Below, in pieces: positions 11,148 through 22,576 of a stretch of DNA of 64,000 nucleotides; position 1 is the stretch's first letter, and every line of letters begins with the position of its first letter. The notes under the pieces are model-generated. The model was not told where the DNA came from. It was given only the letters and a program-made list of their open reading frames with translations, and did not search any database. Source of the stretch: Alviniconcha marisindica (taxonomy: Eukaryota > Mollusca > Gastropoda > Provannidae). A program made the position numbers and the translations under genes. The stretch covers positions 93,501-157,500 of the forward strand of contig JABMCL010002596.1 in the NCBI GenBank assembly GCA_018857735.1. Direction: 5' to 3'.

Positions 11148-11336
11148 ATGCCGAGATGGCAGCAGTTTCATGTGGCACCAGCCATGCCAGCGCTGTAAGT
11201 ACACCACTTCGGTGGATATTCAAAAACGCGCTGTAAAAGCTATTCACTCATGTAGAATCACATGCAAGCGCAGTGAGTCTACTCGAATGCGGAGAATAGT
11301 GCTATATAAAAGCGATCAATAATAATAATAATAATA
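11148..11336 (+). mobile_element. SINE family 1, 3' part
   Basis: It runs from GAGATGGCAGCAGTTTCATG through CACTTCGGTGGATATTCAAA and ATGTAGAATCACATGCAAGC to CTATATAAAAGCGATC(AATAAT)n. The tail microsatellite marks the 3' end. Confidence 0.85.
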
Positions 11337-12285
11337 ATTGCCTTTGAAAATGTACAGTGTGATATAATAATCAGTGATCACAGTAATACATTGACAGAAA
11401 TCAAATGATGTTTGCATGTGCAGGTCATTTTAGCACCATGAATTGCTTGCCATTTTACATTTTTATTCTTGCTACAAATATGATGGACCAACAAACAGTT
11501 TGTACAGTACTTCTTTTTAGCAGACACTTTTTATCTTTTTGTGTTTTTATTCACTCGGAGGAACTCATGGCGGAACTAGATTTCCCAGTATATGTTCTGT
11601 TCTATAGGTTAAAAGAAAAACATAAAATTAAGGATATTGCTTAAACATGCTGCCTTTATTTCATACCGATTTCTAAACACGTTCTTTGCTTAGTGAATCT
11701 ACAGACCCAACAGTTGTGGCACATGCTTGCCTCACTCAAAAAAGGCCGAATATCAAAGAGGTCACACTATACTTATGTGACAAGCGAGCTATGATATATG
11801 ACAGCATTTTGTATTATGCCTGATCCCACTAACCACCACATGCAAAGCTTGTTTTCTAAATTTGATATAAAATCTATTTGACCTCTTCTGTATGCTGCAC
11901 AAACATCTTTCATGAAGGCTAGTTCTTTTTCCTTTTAAAGGAACTAATACTCTCAGAACATGCTTTCCAACAGTCAGAAGAGATCAAAATTAAAGCTTAA
12001 AGGGCCCAGAAAGGCAATTTTTGGATGCAACGGAACATTGAAAATCTACCCAATTATGAAAGTCTTGTGCCTTTAAATCTAATAAAATGTCACTAGCAGT
12101 CTATATTATATGGTCCTTTGATTTTATTTTGAACTAGCAATGTACCCACTTCAGCCAGCGATTCTTCCACAGGAATGGCCAACACAGCTCTGCTTCAGAG
12201 AATAAAATTTCGCTTCCAGCTGAAATCAAGACAAGAGAATGAGGAAAACGTCTCGGGGCGCATGCTATTTATTGGTTCTGTCTTT
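11337..12285. other. Intergenic DNA, no recognised element
   Basis: AT-rich unique-looking sequence. The short open frame at 11405-11644 has no recognisable domain and no neighbouring splice structure. Confidence 0.5.
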
Positions 12286-12515
12286 TTAACCCCTTCACTG
12301 CCCCAGCCTGTAAAACTTCTGAGATGAAAGCTGCACAGACAGTACAAACAGTATATTTTCTGCACCTGTAACATCTACTTTCAATGCTATCTTTCAACGA
12401 AAATCCATTCACATGCCAGTGGCAGTGTGAAAAGAAGACAGAAACAGTTACGGGTTTCCAATTTTGCACTTTTATTGGTCATTTTCAAGTGACATCGTGG
12501 CAGTGAAGGGGTTAA
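12286..12515. mobile_element. piggyBac-like MITE with TTAA target duplication
   Basis: Perfect 13-bp terminal inverted repeats (CCCCTTCACTGCC at 12290 and its complement ending 12511) are flanked by TTAA at 12286-12289 and 12512-12515. The internal 196 bp is non-coding. TTAA duplication with CCC-starting ends is the signature of piggyBac-type elements. Confidence 0.85.
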
Positions 12516-14389
12516 GAGAAGCCAAAATTGGCTCACTGCAGTGACACTTCAGTCACGCATGCCAGCCTCATCCACAACTTTGCAGACTGGCTGTGGGGCA
12601 CAAAATGGCCGGGTTCACAGCCTTGTTTTCAAGATTATTAAAAATAATTCACAGCCCCTTGTCTGTAAGTGCGTGATTGTTGTTAGTGGTGTGGTAAATC
12701 AGGTCAATATACTTTAATTATCCCTCACAGGGCAATTCAACTAGCTAATAACAGCTCATTACTTTAAAAAACGACATGGAAAAAGAACAATGTCCAAAGC
12801 ATTTAAGTTGATAATAATGAACTGGATAAAAAAAAAAAGTAATTGAAAAAATCCGTAATACAAATTATCACAGCAGAAAAAAATATACCTCCTCACTCAA
12901 CCTACATACACACACCATTACTATCATCAACCAGACACACTCACACATCACTGGATCCATACACATCACTCAAACCTAATCGGACAGCTACCCTTGTTCC
13001 TGGTTTGCCTGGTAGATAGATGCTGTACAAATCCCCCTTTAAAAGTAATACTTTCAATTGTAATTTTTTTATAAATCAACCAAAAAAAACTACCTCTTCT
13101 TCTTCCCCATTTTTGTCAGTGCTACTTTGCAGCTTTTTTTTATTTTTTTATTCAAAATACTGTGTTCCCTTTAAGAAGTGTTGCATTGCATTTTTCCTAC
13201 CTGTATTACTTTTGTCAGTTTTGAATAAAACAGACCATAGATCGACTGAACAGCTGTTTTTTTCTTCCCTGTTTGTGTAAGACCCATCATGCTGCTCCGT
13301 TTAGTGTTCCCTTTAAGTTGTGTTGTATTGCCTACCTGTATTAGTTTCATTTGTCAATTTTGAATAAAACACTGTAAATTGACTGAAAAAACTTTTGTTG
13401 TTTATTCCATTTCTGATGGTAAGACCAGTGATGCTGCTTTGTTTGATGTTCCCTTTAAGAAATGTCCCATTGTGTTTTGCCTGTTTGTATTACTTTCATT
13501 TATGTGGCATGATGTGATATCAAGTTGCCTGGGCAACCCAGGAGGGGATGCCATTACAGACTCTACCGTTTTTGGAAGTATGGTACCCCATCTGGATCAG
13601 AATCTCTGTTTTTACGGTCAGTCAAAATTTGTCTGCTTCTTTTCTCTAAAGACGTTTAGAAGTCATAATCTTTGTTGCACATTGTGTGTGTGTGTGTGTT
13701 CATGACATACCTCAAGGACTGTAATACATGTAACTTTTGGAGAGAAAATCCTGAAACTCATTGTATCAGACAGAAAGACTCGATTTTCCAGAAAATGGTG
13801 TGCAAAGCAAAGATGTGCTTGCTTGTAAAAGTTTAACATATTAATAATACAACAGCATCCAGGTCTTCTTTGGCATTCCAGGTGGAGCCAGTTACTCTCA
13901 AGACGGACTCTACCCCGCCTACCCCCACCCCCCTCCTTTTTTCTTTTCTTTCTTCCTTTGTTTCCAATCTTGATTTTCCGCTGAATGTTCAATTTCTTTT
14001 TTGTTTTGCGCTCAGGATTTTTTTGAAATATTCATCATACACATGAGAGGAAGAGAAGAAAAACAACTTCCCCTGTGCTTCACGTCTCTGTTTCAGATTT
14101 TTGGTGTGCATGTACTATGTATTGGAAACGTTCGTTGCTTTTATTGTTCTGATTTTGTTCTCTTAAAACTTCTCCCTTGCTTCACATGTCTCTGTTTGAT
14201 TTTTGGTGTGCATGTACTGTGTATTGGAAATGTTTGTTGCTTTTATTGTTCTGATTTTGAACTCTCTGAGTGTATATAAAATATTCTAAAGATATGTTGT
14301 TGTTGTTTTTTTAACTGTTTTTAAGTAACTTTTTGCAATGGTGAAATAAAGAGAAAGAAGGAAACTACAGGTCAGTCTGATCTTGATGA
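12516..14389. other. Intergenic DNA
   Basis: No gene was recognised. A diverged tandem duplication of about 130 bp is visible at 14080-14265 (TTTTGGTGTGCATGTACT, GTGTATTGGAAA, TTTTATTGTTCTGATTTT, twice). T-rich segments near 13100-13500 repeat TTCCCTTTAAG and GAATAAAACA, again a diverged duplication. Confidence 0.55.
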
Positions 14390-15756
14390 TGCTGTACGTG
14401 TGCACTCTCTTGATACAGCTGTTGTCTACCTCTGACACAGCCACTGTCTATCTCTGACACAGCTGCTGTCTATCTCTTTGGAAAAGCAATGTTTCTCTGA
14501 CACAGCTGCTGTGTATCTCTTTGACACAGCTGCTGTTTCTCTGACACAGCTGTTGTCTATCTCTCTGACACAGACACTGTCTATCTCTCTGACACATCCG
14601 CTGTGTATCTCTTTGACACAGCCACTGTCTATCTCTTTGACACAGCCACTGTCTATCTCTTTGACACAGACACTGTCTATCTCTTAGACACTGTCTATCT
14701 GACACAGACACTGTCTATCTCTCTGAAACAGCCACCGTCTATCTCTCTGACATGGCCACTGTCTCTGACACAGCCACTGTCTATCTCTGATACAGCCACT
14801 GTCTATCTCTGATACAGCCACTGTCTCTCTGACATGGCCACCGTCTATCTCTCTGACATGGCCACTGTCTCTGACACAGCCACTGTCTATCTCTGATACA
14901 GCCACTGTCTATCTCTGATACAGCCACTGTCTGATACAGCCACTGTCTATCTCTCTGACATGGCCAGTCTCTGACACAGCCACTGTCTATCTCTGATACA
15001 GCCACTGTCTGATACAGCCACTGTCTATCTCTCTGACATGGCCAGTCTCTGACACAGCCACTGTCCATCTCTGATACAGCCACTGTCTGATACAGCCACT
15101 GTCTATCTCTCTGACATGGCCAGTCTCTGACACAGCCACTGTCTATCTCTGATACAGCCACTGTCTGATACAGCCACTGTCCATCTCTCTGACATGGCCA
15201 GTCTCTGACACAGCCACTGTCTATCTCTGATACAGCCACTATCTGACACAGCCACTGTCTATCTCTGACACAGCCACTGTCTATCTCTGACACAGCCACT
15301 GTCTATCTCTGATACAGCCAATGTCTATCTCTGATACAGCCACTGTCTGACACAGCCACTGTCTATCTCTCTGACATGGCCACTGTCTATCTCTCTGACA
15401 TGGCCACTGTCTATTTCTCTGACATGGCCAGTCTCTGACATAGCCACTGTCTATCTCTGATACAGCCACTGTCTATGATACAGCCACTGTCTATCTCTGA
15501 TACAGCCACTGTCTATCTCTGATATGGCCACTGTCTCTGACATGGCCAGTCTCTGACACAGCCACTGTCTATCTCTGACACAGCCACTGTGTATCTCTGA
15601 TACAGTCACTGTCTACCTCTGACACAGCCACTGTCTATCTGACACAGCCACTGTCTATCTCTGATACAGCCACGGTATCTCTGATACAGCCACTGTCAAT
15701 ATCTCTGACACAGCCACTGTCTATCTCTGATACAGCCACTGTCTATCTCTCTGACA
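14390..15756. repeat. ~22-bp minisatellite with higher-order structure
   Basis: Units of CTCTGACACAGCCACTGTCT plus AT and the variant with GATACAGCC run for about 1.37 kb. Between about 14880 and 15240 they form a longer repeated block including GACATGGCCAGTCTC. The array ends exactly where a LINE coding remnant begins. Confidence 0.93.
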
Positions 15757-15758
15757 CA

Positions 15759-16161
15759 TTCAGCAAAAGTGGTCAGCGCTCTTTTACTTACCAGGCTCCT
15801 GTTATTTGGAACCAGCTCCCTGTTTCTGTTCATCATTCTACTTCTGTCAGTTCTTTTGTTTTTCACTCTACCTCTGTCAGTTCTTTTGTTCTTCACTCTA
15901 CCTCTGTCAGTTCTTTTGTTTGTCATTCTACCTCTGTCAGTTCTTTTGTTTGTCATGCTACCTCTGCCAGGTCTTTCGTTCATCGCTCTACCTCTGTCAG
16001 TTCTTTTGTTCGTCATTCTACCTCTGTCAGTTCTTTTGTTCATTGCTCTACCTCTGTCAGTTCTTTTGTTCGTCATTCTACCTCTGTCAGTTCTTTTAAA
16101 TCTTCCTTGAAAACCTTTCTCTTTTGAAAAAACTGTTCTTATCCCATTGTCCTGATATACA

Positions 16162-16225
<64 letters not shown>

Positions 16226-16310
16226 GTATGCATTGAATCTTGAAAACATGTATATTTAAAGAATGTGTAAGTGCTTAGGGTCTATGTGGGTTAGGCACTC
16301 TAAGTATCCA
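15759..16310 (+). mobile_element. LINE 3' end with in-frame 30-bp repeat expansion
   Basis: A frame open from 15759 to TGA at 16125-16127 (123 codons, no ATG) reads FSKSGQRSFTYQAPVIWNQLP, the typical C-terminal motif of CR1/L2-like LINE proteins. It then has about nine copies of a 10-residue block like HSTSVSSFVx, and ends SSFKSSLKTFLF. Other LINE copies have only one such SSFK segment, so the repeat arose inside the element. A (GT)n tract (16165-16223) and a tail with TAAGTGCTTAGGGTC...TCCATTATTATT follow. Confidence 0.85.
16165..16223. repeat. (GT)n microsatellite
   Basis: A pure GT run inside the 3' UTR of the LINE remnant. Confidence 0.95.
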
Positions 16311-17271
16311 TTATTATTCACATCACACACACACACACACACACACTCACATCATACATATATAAACTATATATATAATTATATATACACAGACACATAC
16401 ACACCAGACACACAGAGTCATGGTTAATACTGCTTCAAATAACGTACAAATCACAGTACTTTTCATATGGGATAACACTGGTGTTGAAAACAACAAAACA
16501 TCCCTACAAAAATAAGCAGATACTGGTTGTCAAATTTCTGAATATGAAGATCTCGCAGTGTCATGCATATTCTCCAAATCTAGCTTGAACCCCAGAGTCT
16601 AACAGTAAATGGGGAGACAACTCACCGGCTGTCAGCACTGCACCCAGATGACTTGAGAACACTGCGTGCAACAACTCACCGGCTCCCCAACAACTACATT
16701 TCTTGCCATAGACATAGTACAAACCATATATATATATACACAGCATGATTTTTTTGAATGTATGTGTGAAAAAAGCTCTCATCTATACAAAAAAGCTCTT
16801 GTCTACATTCAAAGGATGGCTCTTTTCCGGGCTTTTTACATTCATTATCGTCAAACATTTGATGCGTGCATCAAGATGATGATGATGATGAAGTGATGCT
16901 TTATGTCCTCAGATGTCAGTTGACGTATTAGGGACAAGCTGTGACCAATGCCGAAGCACGGTGCAATAAATCTTTACGTCCATGGAAACCAGAAGGCTCG
17001 TTAGGACGGACAGCCCAGGACGTCCACCTCGACTCTCACACAGCTCCTGAACCATGTGTGCCACGTGCATCAAACTTTTCCTGTGCTTTAAATACTGTCT
17101 GTTATAAAGCTGAATTAATTACAGTTGACTTCATAACCCCTGCACGGCAGGATGATTTGGTGGCATACTGATATAGCAAGAACACTTGTTCCAGAAAACA
17201 ACAACAAACAACGTTAAGCTTGATCAAAACACATAAAGGTGAAAAGAATGCTAAAAAAAATAAAAATAAAA
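16311..17271. other. Intergenic DNA with dispersed repeat
   Basis: A short CA tract lies near 16321-16347. From 16890 to about 17170 there is a dispersed repeat (TGTCCTCAGATGTCAGTTGA, TATTAGGGACAAGCTG, GGCTCGTTAGGACGGACAGC) that recurs at 30310-30450 and, as a short piece, at 45000-45040. No gene was seen. Confidence 0.6.
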
Positions 17272-17574
17272 ATCTAAACAAAATGACTGCTAGCGTTCTA
17301 AAACAAGAGTTAAAAAACCCTGAAAAGGTTCAAAAGAACACTTATTTATTTTAACACTGACAAACAGTATGCACATTTTTGGGGAAATCCCCTTTAACAA
17401 ACCACAAAACAACACTTAAACAACAGATAAACGGTCAAAAACAATGAAAAATGAATGAAAAAGACATCTTGTTTTGGTTTAGTTGCTACAGCTTGTTCGG
17501 TGCTCGCAGCATACTGTGTGTCCGTGTTAAAATAAATAAGCGTTCGTTTGAACCTTTTTGTGTTTGGATCGTAA
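17272..17574. mobile_element. Foldback MITE family A
   Basis: It has imperfect inverted ends: AATGACTGCTAGCGTTCTAA...GAAAAGGTTCAAAAGAACAC on the left, and ATAAGCGTTCGTTTGAACC...GTGTTTGGATC on the right. The interior carries GGGGAAATCCCCTTTA and AAACAACACTTAAACAACAG shared with the other copies. It is non-coding. Confidence 0.75.
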
Positions 17575-17582
17575 GTAAACAT

Positions 17583-17893
17583 TGTGCTTAACGTCCACAG
17601 AAACTGCAAGGCTTATTAGGGACGGGGAGAATGGGGGCAAGGGGGTATGGAGGTGGGGGAAGAGGGAGATTATATACCTATCGCTACACTGTCACCACCA
17701 GAATGATTCCTGCATTAAGATGGGCAGCGATGAGAGCCATTTTAATGTTTCAGTAGGTAGTGATGGACAAAGTCACAAGACAGTGTCCACAAACCACAAC
17801 CTTTTTGAAGAGAAAGGAGAGCCGAAGCGGTATCGAACCGAGGTCCTTCCGCTTTCCAGCCTAACGCCTTACCGCTAGGCCAAACCGGCTCAC
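17583..17893 (-). mobile_element. tRNA-derived SINE, family 2
   Basis: On the - strand the head (17893 down to about 17825) reads GCCGGTTTGGCCTAGCGGTA with a B box GGTTCGATACC. The body contains ATGGCTCTCATCGCTGCCC and ends near GCCTTGCAGTTTCTGTGGAC. A second full copy is at 60639-60927. It is sandwiched between two MITE A copies. Confidence 0.85.
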
Positions 17894-18188
17894 CTGTGTT
17901 TGGATCCTGAAAAGAATGCTATTTATTATGACACAACACAACCTGCAAATTTTGAAGGTAAGCCCCTTTTCACGTTGGACCCCAAAACAACAAAGCGAAA
18001 CAGCTCCACCAAAAGCAGATAAGCATCCTACACCTCACTTTTCACCATTTAATTGCTGTTTTGCAGCTTGAAAAAGGGGCTTACCGTGAAAATTTGCAAG
18101 TTGCGTTTTGTTATAATAAATACCCTTCTTTTCAAGCTTTTATGTGTTTGGATCTTGTTTTAGAATGCTAACAGTCATTCTTGTTTCA
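17894..18188. mobile_element. Foldback MITE family A, long hairpin
   Basis: The arms at about 17908-17970 and 18066-18131 are inverted and about 85% complementary (left TGAAAAGAATGCTATTTATT ... GGTAAGCCCCTTTT; right AAAAAGGGGCTTACC ... ATAAATACCCTTCTTTTCA). It ends with GTGTTTGGATCTTGTTTTAG and TCATTCTTGTTTCAG. A transcript would form a long imperfect hairpin. Confidence 0.8.
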
Positions 18189-19956
18189 GATTACCCCCCT
18201 TCCCATTCTTGAATAAAACATGATCAAACCGGGTCACCACATGGCTAGCTGTAGACAGTTACGTGCTAGACTTTGCACCTGCCCTGATATTTCTCTGGAG
18301 TCACCTTCTCATACCTGTCAACCCACACAGGTTACCAGTATAAAAGACATTTTTTTTCCATTATTTTGGGGGGATATGGCCATATTGGAAAATGGATACA
18401 GAAAAACATAATTCTCATGAGATTTTGTTGTCGTTTTAAACTGAGCAAAAAGATTCAAAAAACGTCAAACGAGCAGCTGACACGCCATTGCCAAATGCAC
18501 ACTGACTGGCCTAGTGCAATAGGCTAAGAAATCTCGTCAGAAGTCAGATTTGAGGTCGCACATGTGTATTTGACACAACATTGCTTCTTCCTTCAACTGC
18601 CACGTGTGCTGGTTGAAATTCAAAATGCCGCTGCCACCAGCGAAAAAACAAAAGACCTCGGTCTGCATGAGGGAAATACAGGTTCACAAAAGGGGTTGAC
18701 AGCTATGCCTTCTGTGCAGACTGTACAAAAAGCCTCCAGTCCCCTGTGCCAAAAAAGCTCACATATATATATATATATGCACATTAAAGATCAGAGTTTG
18801 GGGCATTATGCAGGAAGTAACTTGGTGTTTTATGCCCAGTCACTTATATCAGGGTGAGTGCATTAAGGAAACAACCCAAATAATCCAGCAGGCACTCAAA
18901 AATGTGCGCATGTTAAAAATCCCAGACACTGGCTGCCATACCCTTGTTCGGAAATATAAAAATACTGCACACGCTAACAGAAATGGGTAGCATGCGCTGT
19001 TCTCGCGGCTGCCATACCTTACCCGGGTAAGGCAACCTAAATTTCCCGCAAGGGACAACGAAGTACTAAAAAATACAAAAATAGAAATGCTGAAATTAGG
19101 CACCGTACAGAAGAAGAGGGTGCCAAGGCAAAAACAGATCCACGATGAACAGCGCAAGAGTCACACATGCTGCCAACAAACAAACAAAACTCAAAGACCA
19201 CTGCAACAGATCTAGGGAAATGTACTCACCAATATGACAAAAAACAAGGAAACAATAGACGATTTCCGGAAATAACAGGCAAAGATAATTTGACAGTGTT
19301 TTCTTACTCCGGGAGAGTGAAGTCCCCTGAATGGAGGCGGCAGCTGAAAAGAGCCGATCTGCGACAGTTTTTAGATCTTCAGGCATGGACTTATTATAAT
19401 TTATACTAGACTACCAGCTGGGGGAACCTACTATCCGATCTGCATGTTCCCCACAAACAGTGAGCGCTTGATTGGCGTTTCTGATGCCTTTTTTGCCTTT
19501 GTTTACGGGCATCTGTCATCTTGCCCACATGCTCACTGTACCCCCAACAAAAGCGCGCCTACTCTGCGCTACACCCGCAGGCCTGGACCTGTATATACAG
19601 GCCATGCCTGTAGGCACTTACCGAGTGCAGTCCCCTGGATTTCCGAAGATCGTCTATTGTACACGAGCGCTTTTGACAAAAGCTGTCTTCTTCAGGTGCA
19701 AGAAAAGAAGAAGGAAGTAAGCCGTGTGTGTGTGTGTGTGAGCTGGTGCGCGTGTGCTCTTTATTGGCATTGTGCGCGTGTGATCCCGTGTGTGTGTGTG
19801 CATGTGTGCGTGTGATCTTGTGTGTGCGTTTTTGCCATGTTTTGTACAAAAATGTTTCTTCATTTTTGTATGCTTGTATACCACTGTTTTGTATAATTAT
19901 GGGTATTTACGCAGTGTATGTTCTTCTTTAAGTTGTAAAGTGCTTTGAGTTTCTGA
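18189..19956. other. Intergenic DNA with dispersed repeats
   Basis: It contains a dispersed repeat at about 18890-19070 (TTAAAAATCCCAGACACTGG, CTGCCATACC, ACTGCACACGCTAACAG) found also at 24000-24175, 58695-58850 and, inverted, 63770-63930. There is an inverted pair at about 19254-19274 and 19637-19661 (CAATAGACGATTTCCGGAA and its near complement), which may bound a 410-bp MITE. No gene was recognised. Confidence 0.55.
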
Positions 19957-20009
19957 GTAAGTAAGTAAGTTGGTGTTTTACGCCCGGTCAGTTTTACGCC
20001 CAGTCAACC
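19957..20009. mobile_element. 53-bp mini-element inserted with 12-bp target duplication
   Basis: The sequence TTGAGTTTCTGA occurs at 19945-19956 and 20010-20021, directly flanking a 53-bp insert made of GTAAG repeats and the dispersed motif GTTTTACGCCCAGTCAACC. Removing the insert and one copy restores a normal element tail (GTGCTTTGAGTTTCTGAAGG, then CGCTCTG...(ATT)n). Confidence 0.85.
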
Positions 20010-20626
20010 TTGAGTTTCTGAAGGCGCTCTGTAAGTTCCCTATTATTATTATTATTATTATTATTAAAGAAGAGGATAGACAGGAGCTGATGTAAGAATT
20101 GTTAGGAATGAATACATGATGTTTATCCTCTTGTTTACTTCCTTCTTCTTTTGTTGTCTATTTATCTTCTTGCACCTGAAGAAGTACATTTCCCTAGATC
20201 TGTTCTATATTGTCAACCTCACCAGCAGTTGTTCATTCATTCCTCAAAGACCACTGATTTACTCACGAACAGGACACACTTTGAAATCAAAGTATGGGAC
20301 TTTAGTGACATTAAAACAAAATGTCTGTGTTCAACAGGAATCTATTTTTGCCTGTCACAGACAGGAATCTAATTTTGCCTGTCACAGCAAAGATAGAACA
20401 GTTGAGGAAAAGTGCAAAAGTGCTCATAATTTTTTTTCCTTTGAGCATAAAAGTTCAAACGCAAACTGCTCCTGGGATGTTACATCCCAGGATACTCTTT
20501 GTTCAGCCGTAGTGCGTAGACCTCTCAAAAACGTGATGTTCACTCAACATGCTGCCCTCAACAAAAACGTTTTTTTTTTTTAAATCACTCAATTTTAACA
20601 GGTACCAACATGATTTTCTAATTCTT
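20010..20626. other. Intergenic DNA between repeats and XPNPEP3 3' end
   Basis: It holds an (ATT)n tract at about 20041-20066 that ends the interrupted element. The 155-codon open frame at 20116-20583 shows no domain. A short tandem duplication is visible near 20337-20385 (CAGGAATCTA...TTTTGCCTGTCACAG twice). Confidence 0.5.
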
Positions 20627-20632
20627 TTTATT
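20627..20632 (-). terminator. Candidate XPNPEP3 poly(A) signal
   Basis: TTTATT on the + strand is AATAAA on the gene strand, about 750 bases after the XPNPEP3 stop. It is the first canonical hexamer I found on that strand below the stop. Cleavage has not been shown. Confidence 0.45.
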
Positions 20633-20837
20633 AGATAGTTGTAACCAGCAACCTTCTCCAAGACTTAAGCACCACAAGCGCAGCTTGCCCGTGGTTGTTT
20701 GAAACGCTCTACAGACAGACAATCATCATCACCACCATCATCACATATTGTGATAAAACCACTGAGTCCCAATGCTGACAGTTAACCTTCTGGACAAAAT
20801 CTAAAACAGAACGAGGCCAGAGCACCCATGCAGAATC

Positions 20838-21115
20838 ACCACACAAGGGAGTTAATCAGTGCTAAAAAAACCCCACACAAACACAACAACAAAGACCCGA
20901 GTTGTTTACGGTAATTCTCACCTGGCATGCGAGTAAATATAAGGTACATAAACTCCACCAGAGGTCACCTATGGTGACCCTCACCTGGCATGCTAGTAAA
21001 TACAAGGGACATAAACTCCACCAGAGGACGTAGTTTATGTACCTTGTATTTACTCGCATGCCAGGTGCGAGTTACTGTAGATGACTCAGGTCTTTGTTGT
21101 TGTTGTTCTAGGCAA
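20838..21115. mobile_element. Foldback MITE family B, in the predicted XPNPEP3 3' UTR
   Basis: It contains a strong hairpin with arms at 20982-21017 and 21032-21067, 34 of 36 positions complementary, and a 14-base loop. Shared motifs are ACACAAGGGAGTTAATC, ACAACAACAAAGACCCGAG, CACCTGGCATGC and CATAAACTCCACCAGAGG. Other copies are near 41370, 49540 and 61640. Confidence 0.85.
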
Positions 21116-21383
21116 AACTTTTTTCACACAATGGAAGCAGTGACTGACTCGTAGTCGCACAGTCCCCTCTACAGTTATATTCACTTGATAAAATCTGCAA
21201 CCAAGTCCTCCCGCCACTGACTAGAAACCTGCTGTAATGGCGACATATTGTGTCACTCCTGGGCGAGAGTCAGGATTTTTCTCAATTCTAAGCTAAAGGA
21301 AGGGGGACGTCCAAACCTAAGAACACAGGTCCATTCATGCAGCACTACATTTTCTCACAAGTCTGCACGCGCGGCACTACGCT

Positions 21384-21547
21384 TTAGCGTTCGCTCATGA
21401 TTGCTTCAATTTCTTCTACAGTTCTGGGACAGTTCCGCGAGAGGTTGACTGGAGCCATCTCAGTGATGAGGATGTTGTCCTCTATCCTGATTCCGATGCC
21501 ACGGTACTTCTTGTCCACTGATGTGTCATGACTCTGTATGTATATTC
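21384..21547 (-). CDS. XPNPEP3: XPNPEP3 exon 6 and stop
   Basis: It encodes [28 protein letters not shown] (ligand E500) and [22 protein letters not shown]. The acceptor is CTCTGCAG|GAATA. The 54 codons include TAA at 21384-21386 (+ strand TTA). Confidence 0.95.
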
Positions 21548-22503
21548 CTGCAGAGCAAATGGATCATAAGCAAGGTTACGCAAGCTTACAAAACGAACTG
21601 CGTCTTGGACAACTGCAATAATAGCAACCCAGTTTCTCCACACGAAGCTGAAGCTTACCATCATGCATCGCTGTACCAAGTTTGTTACCAAAGGCTGAAC
21701 GATTCGGAAGACACACGGAAAGCGGGACAGACAGACACATGATGTAATCAGCAGGCTAAGCAGAGAAACAGCTCGTAGAATAGTGCACCACACCTACACT
21801 CACACTTGTACTCACACCCATACTCACGCTCAAACTCATACATGACACTGATGCACGGACGTGGTGATTCCAGAGTACCCCTGAACTTCATTAGCAGGTT
21901 AAACAGAGAAACAGCTTGTAGAATAGTGCACCACACCTACAGTCATACTCACACCCATACTCACAGTCATACTCACACCCATACACACAGTCATACTCAC
22001 ACTCATGCTCACACACATACTCTGTCACACTCACACCCATACTCAGTCATACTCACACCCATACACACACTCATGCTCACACCCATACTCTGTCATACTC
22101 ACACCCATACTCACAGTCATACTCATACTCACACCCATACTCACACTCATACTTAAACTCACACTTACACCCATGCTCACACCACTGCACTGTCATATCT
22201 GACTACACGGGCATTCAACTCCCATACTCACACTCATACTCGCACCGATACTCACACTCATATTCACACTCATCTTCACACTCATACTCACACACTCATG
22301 CTCACACTTAAAATCACATTCATACTCACACTCACACCCATACTCACACCGCTGCACTGTCGTATCTGGCTATGTACACAGGCATTAGACTCCAAGTGAG
22401 ACCACCAGAGGCCCCCGCCCTCCCCACTACACCCCTCCCCAAAACACACACACACACATGCACACACACACACACACATGCACTCACACACACACACACA
22501 TAT

Positions 22504-22576
<73 letters not shown>

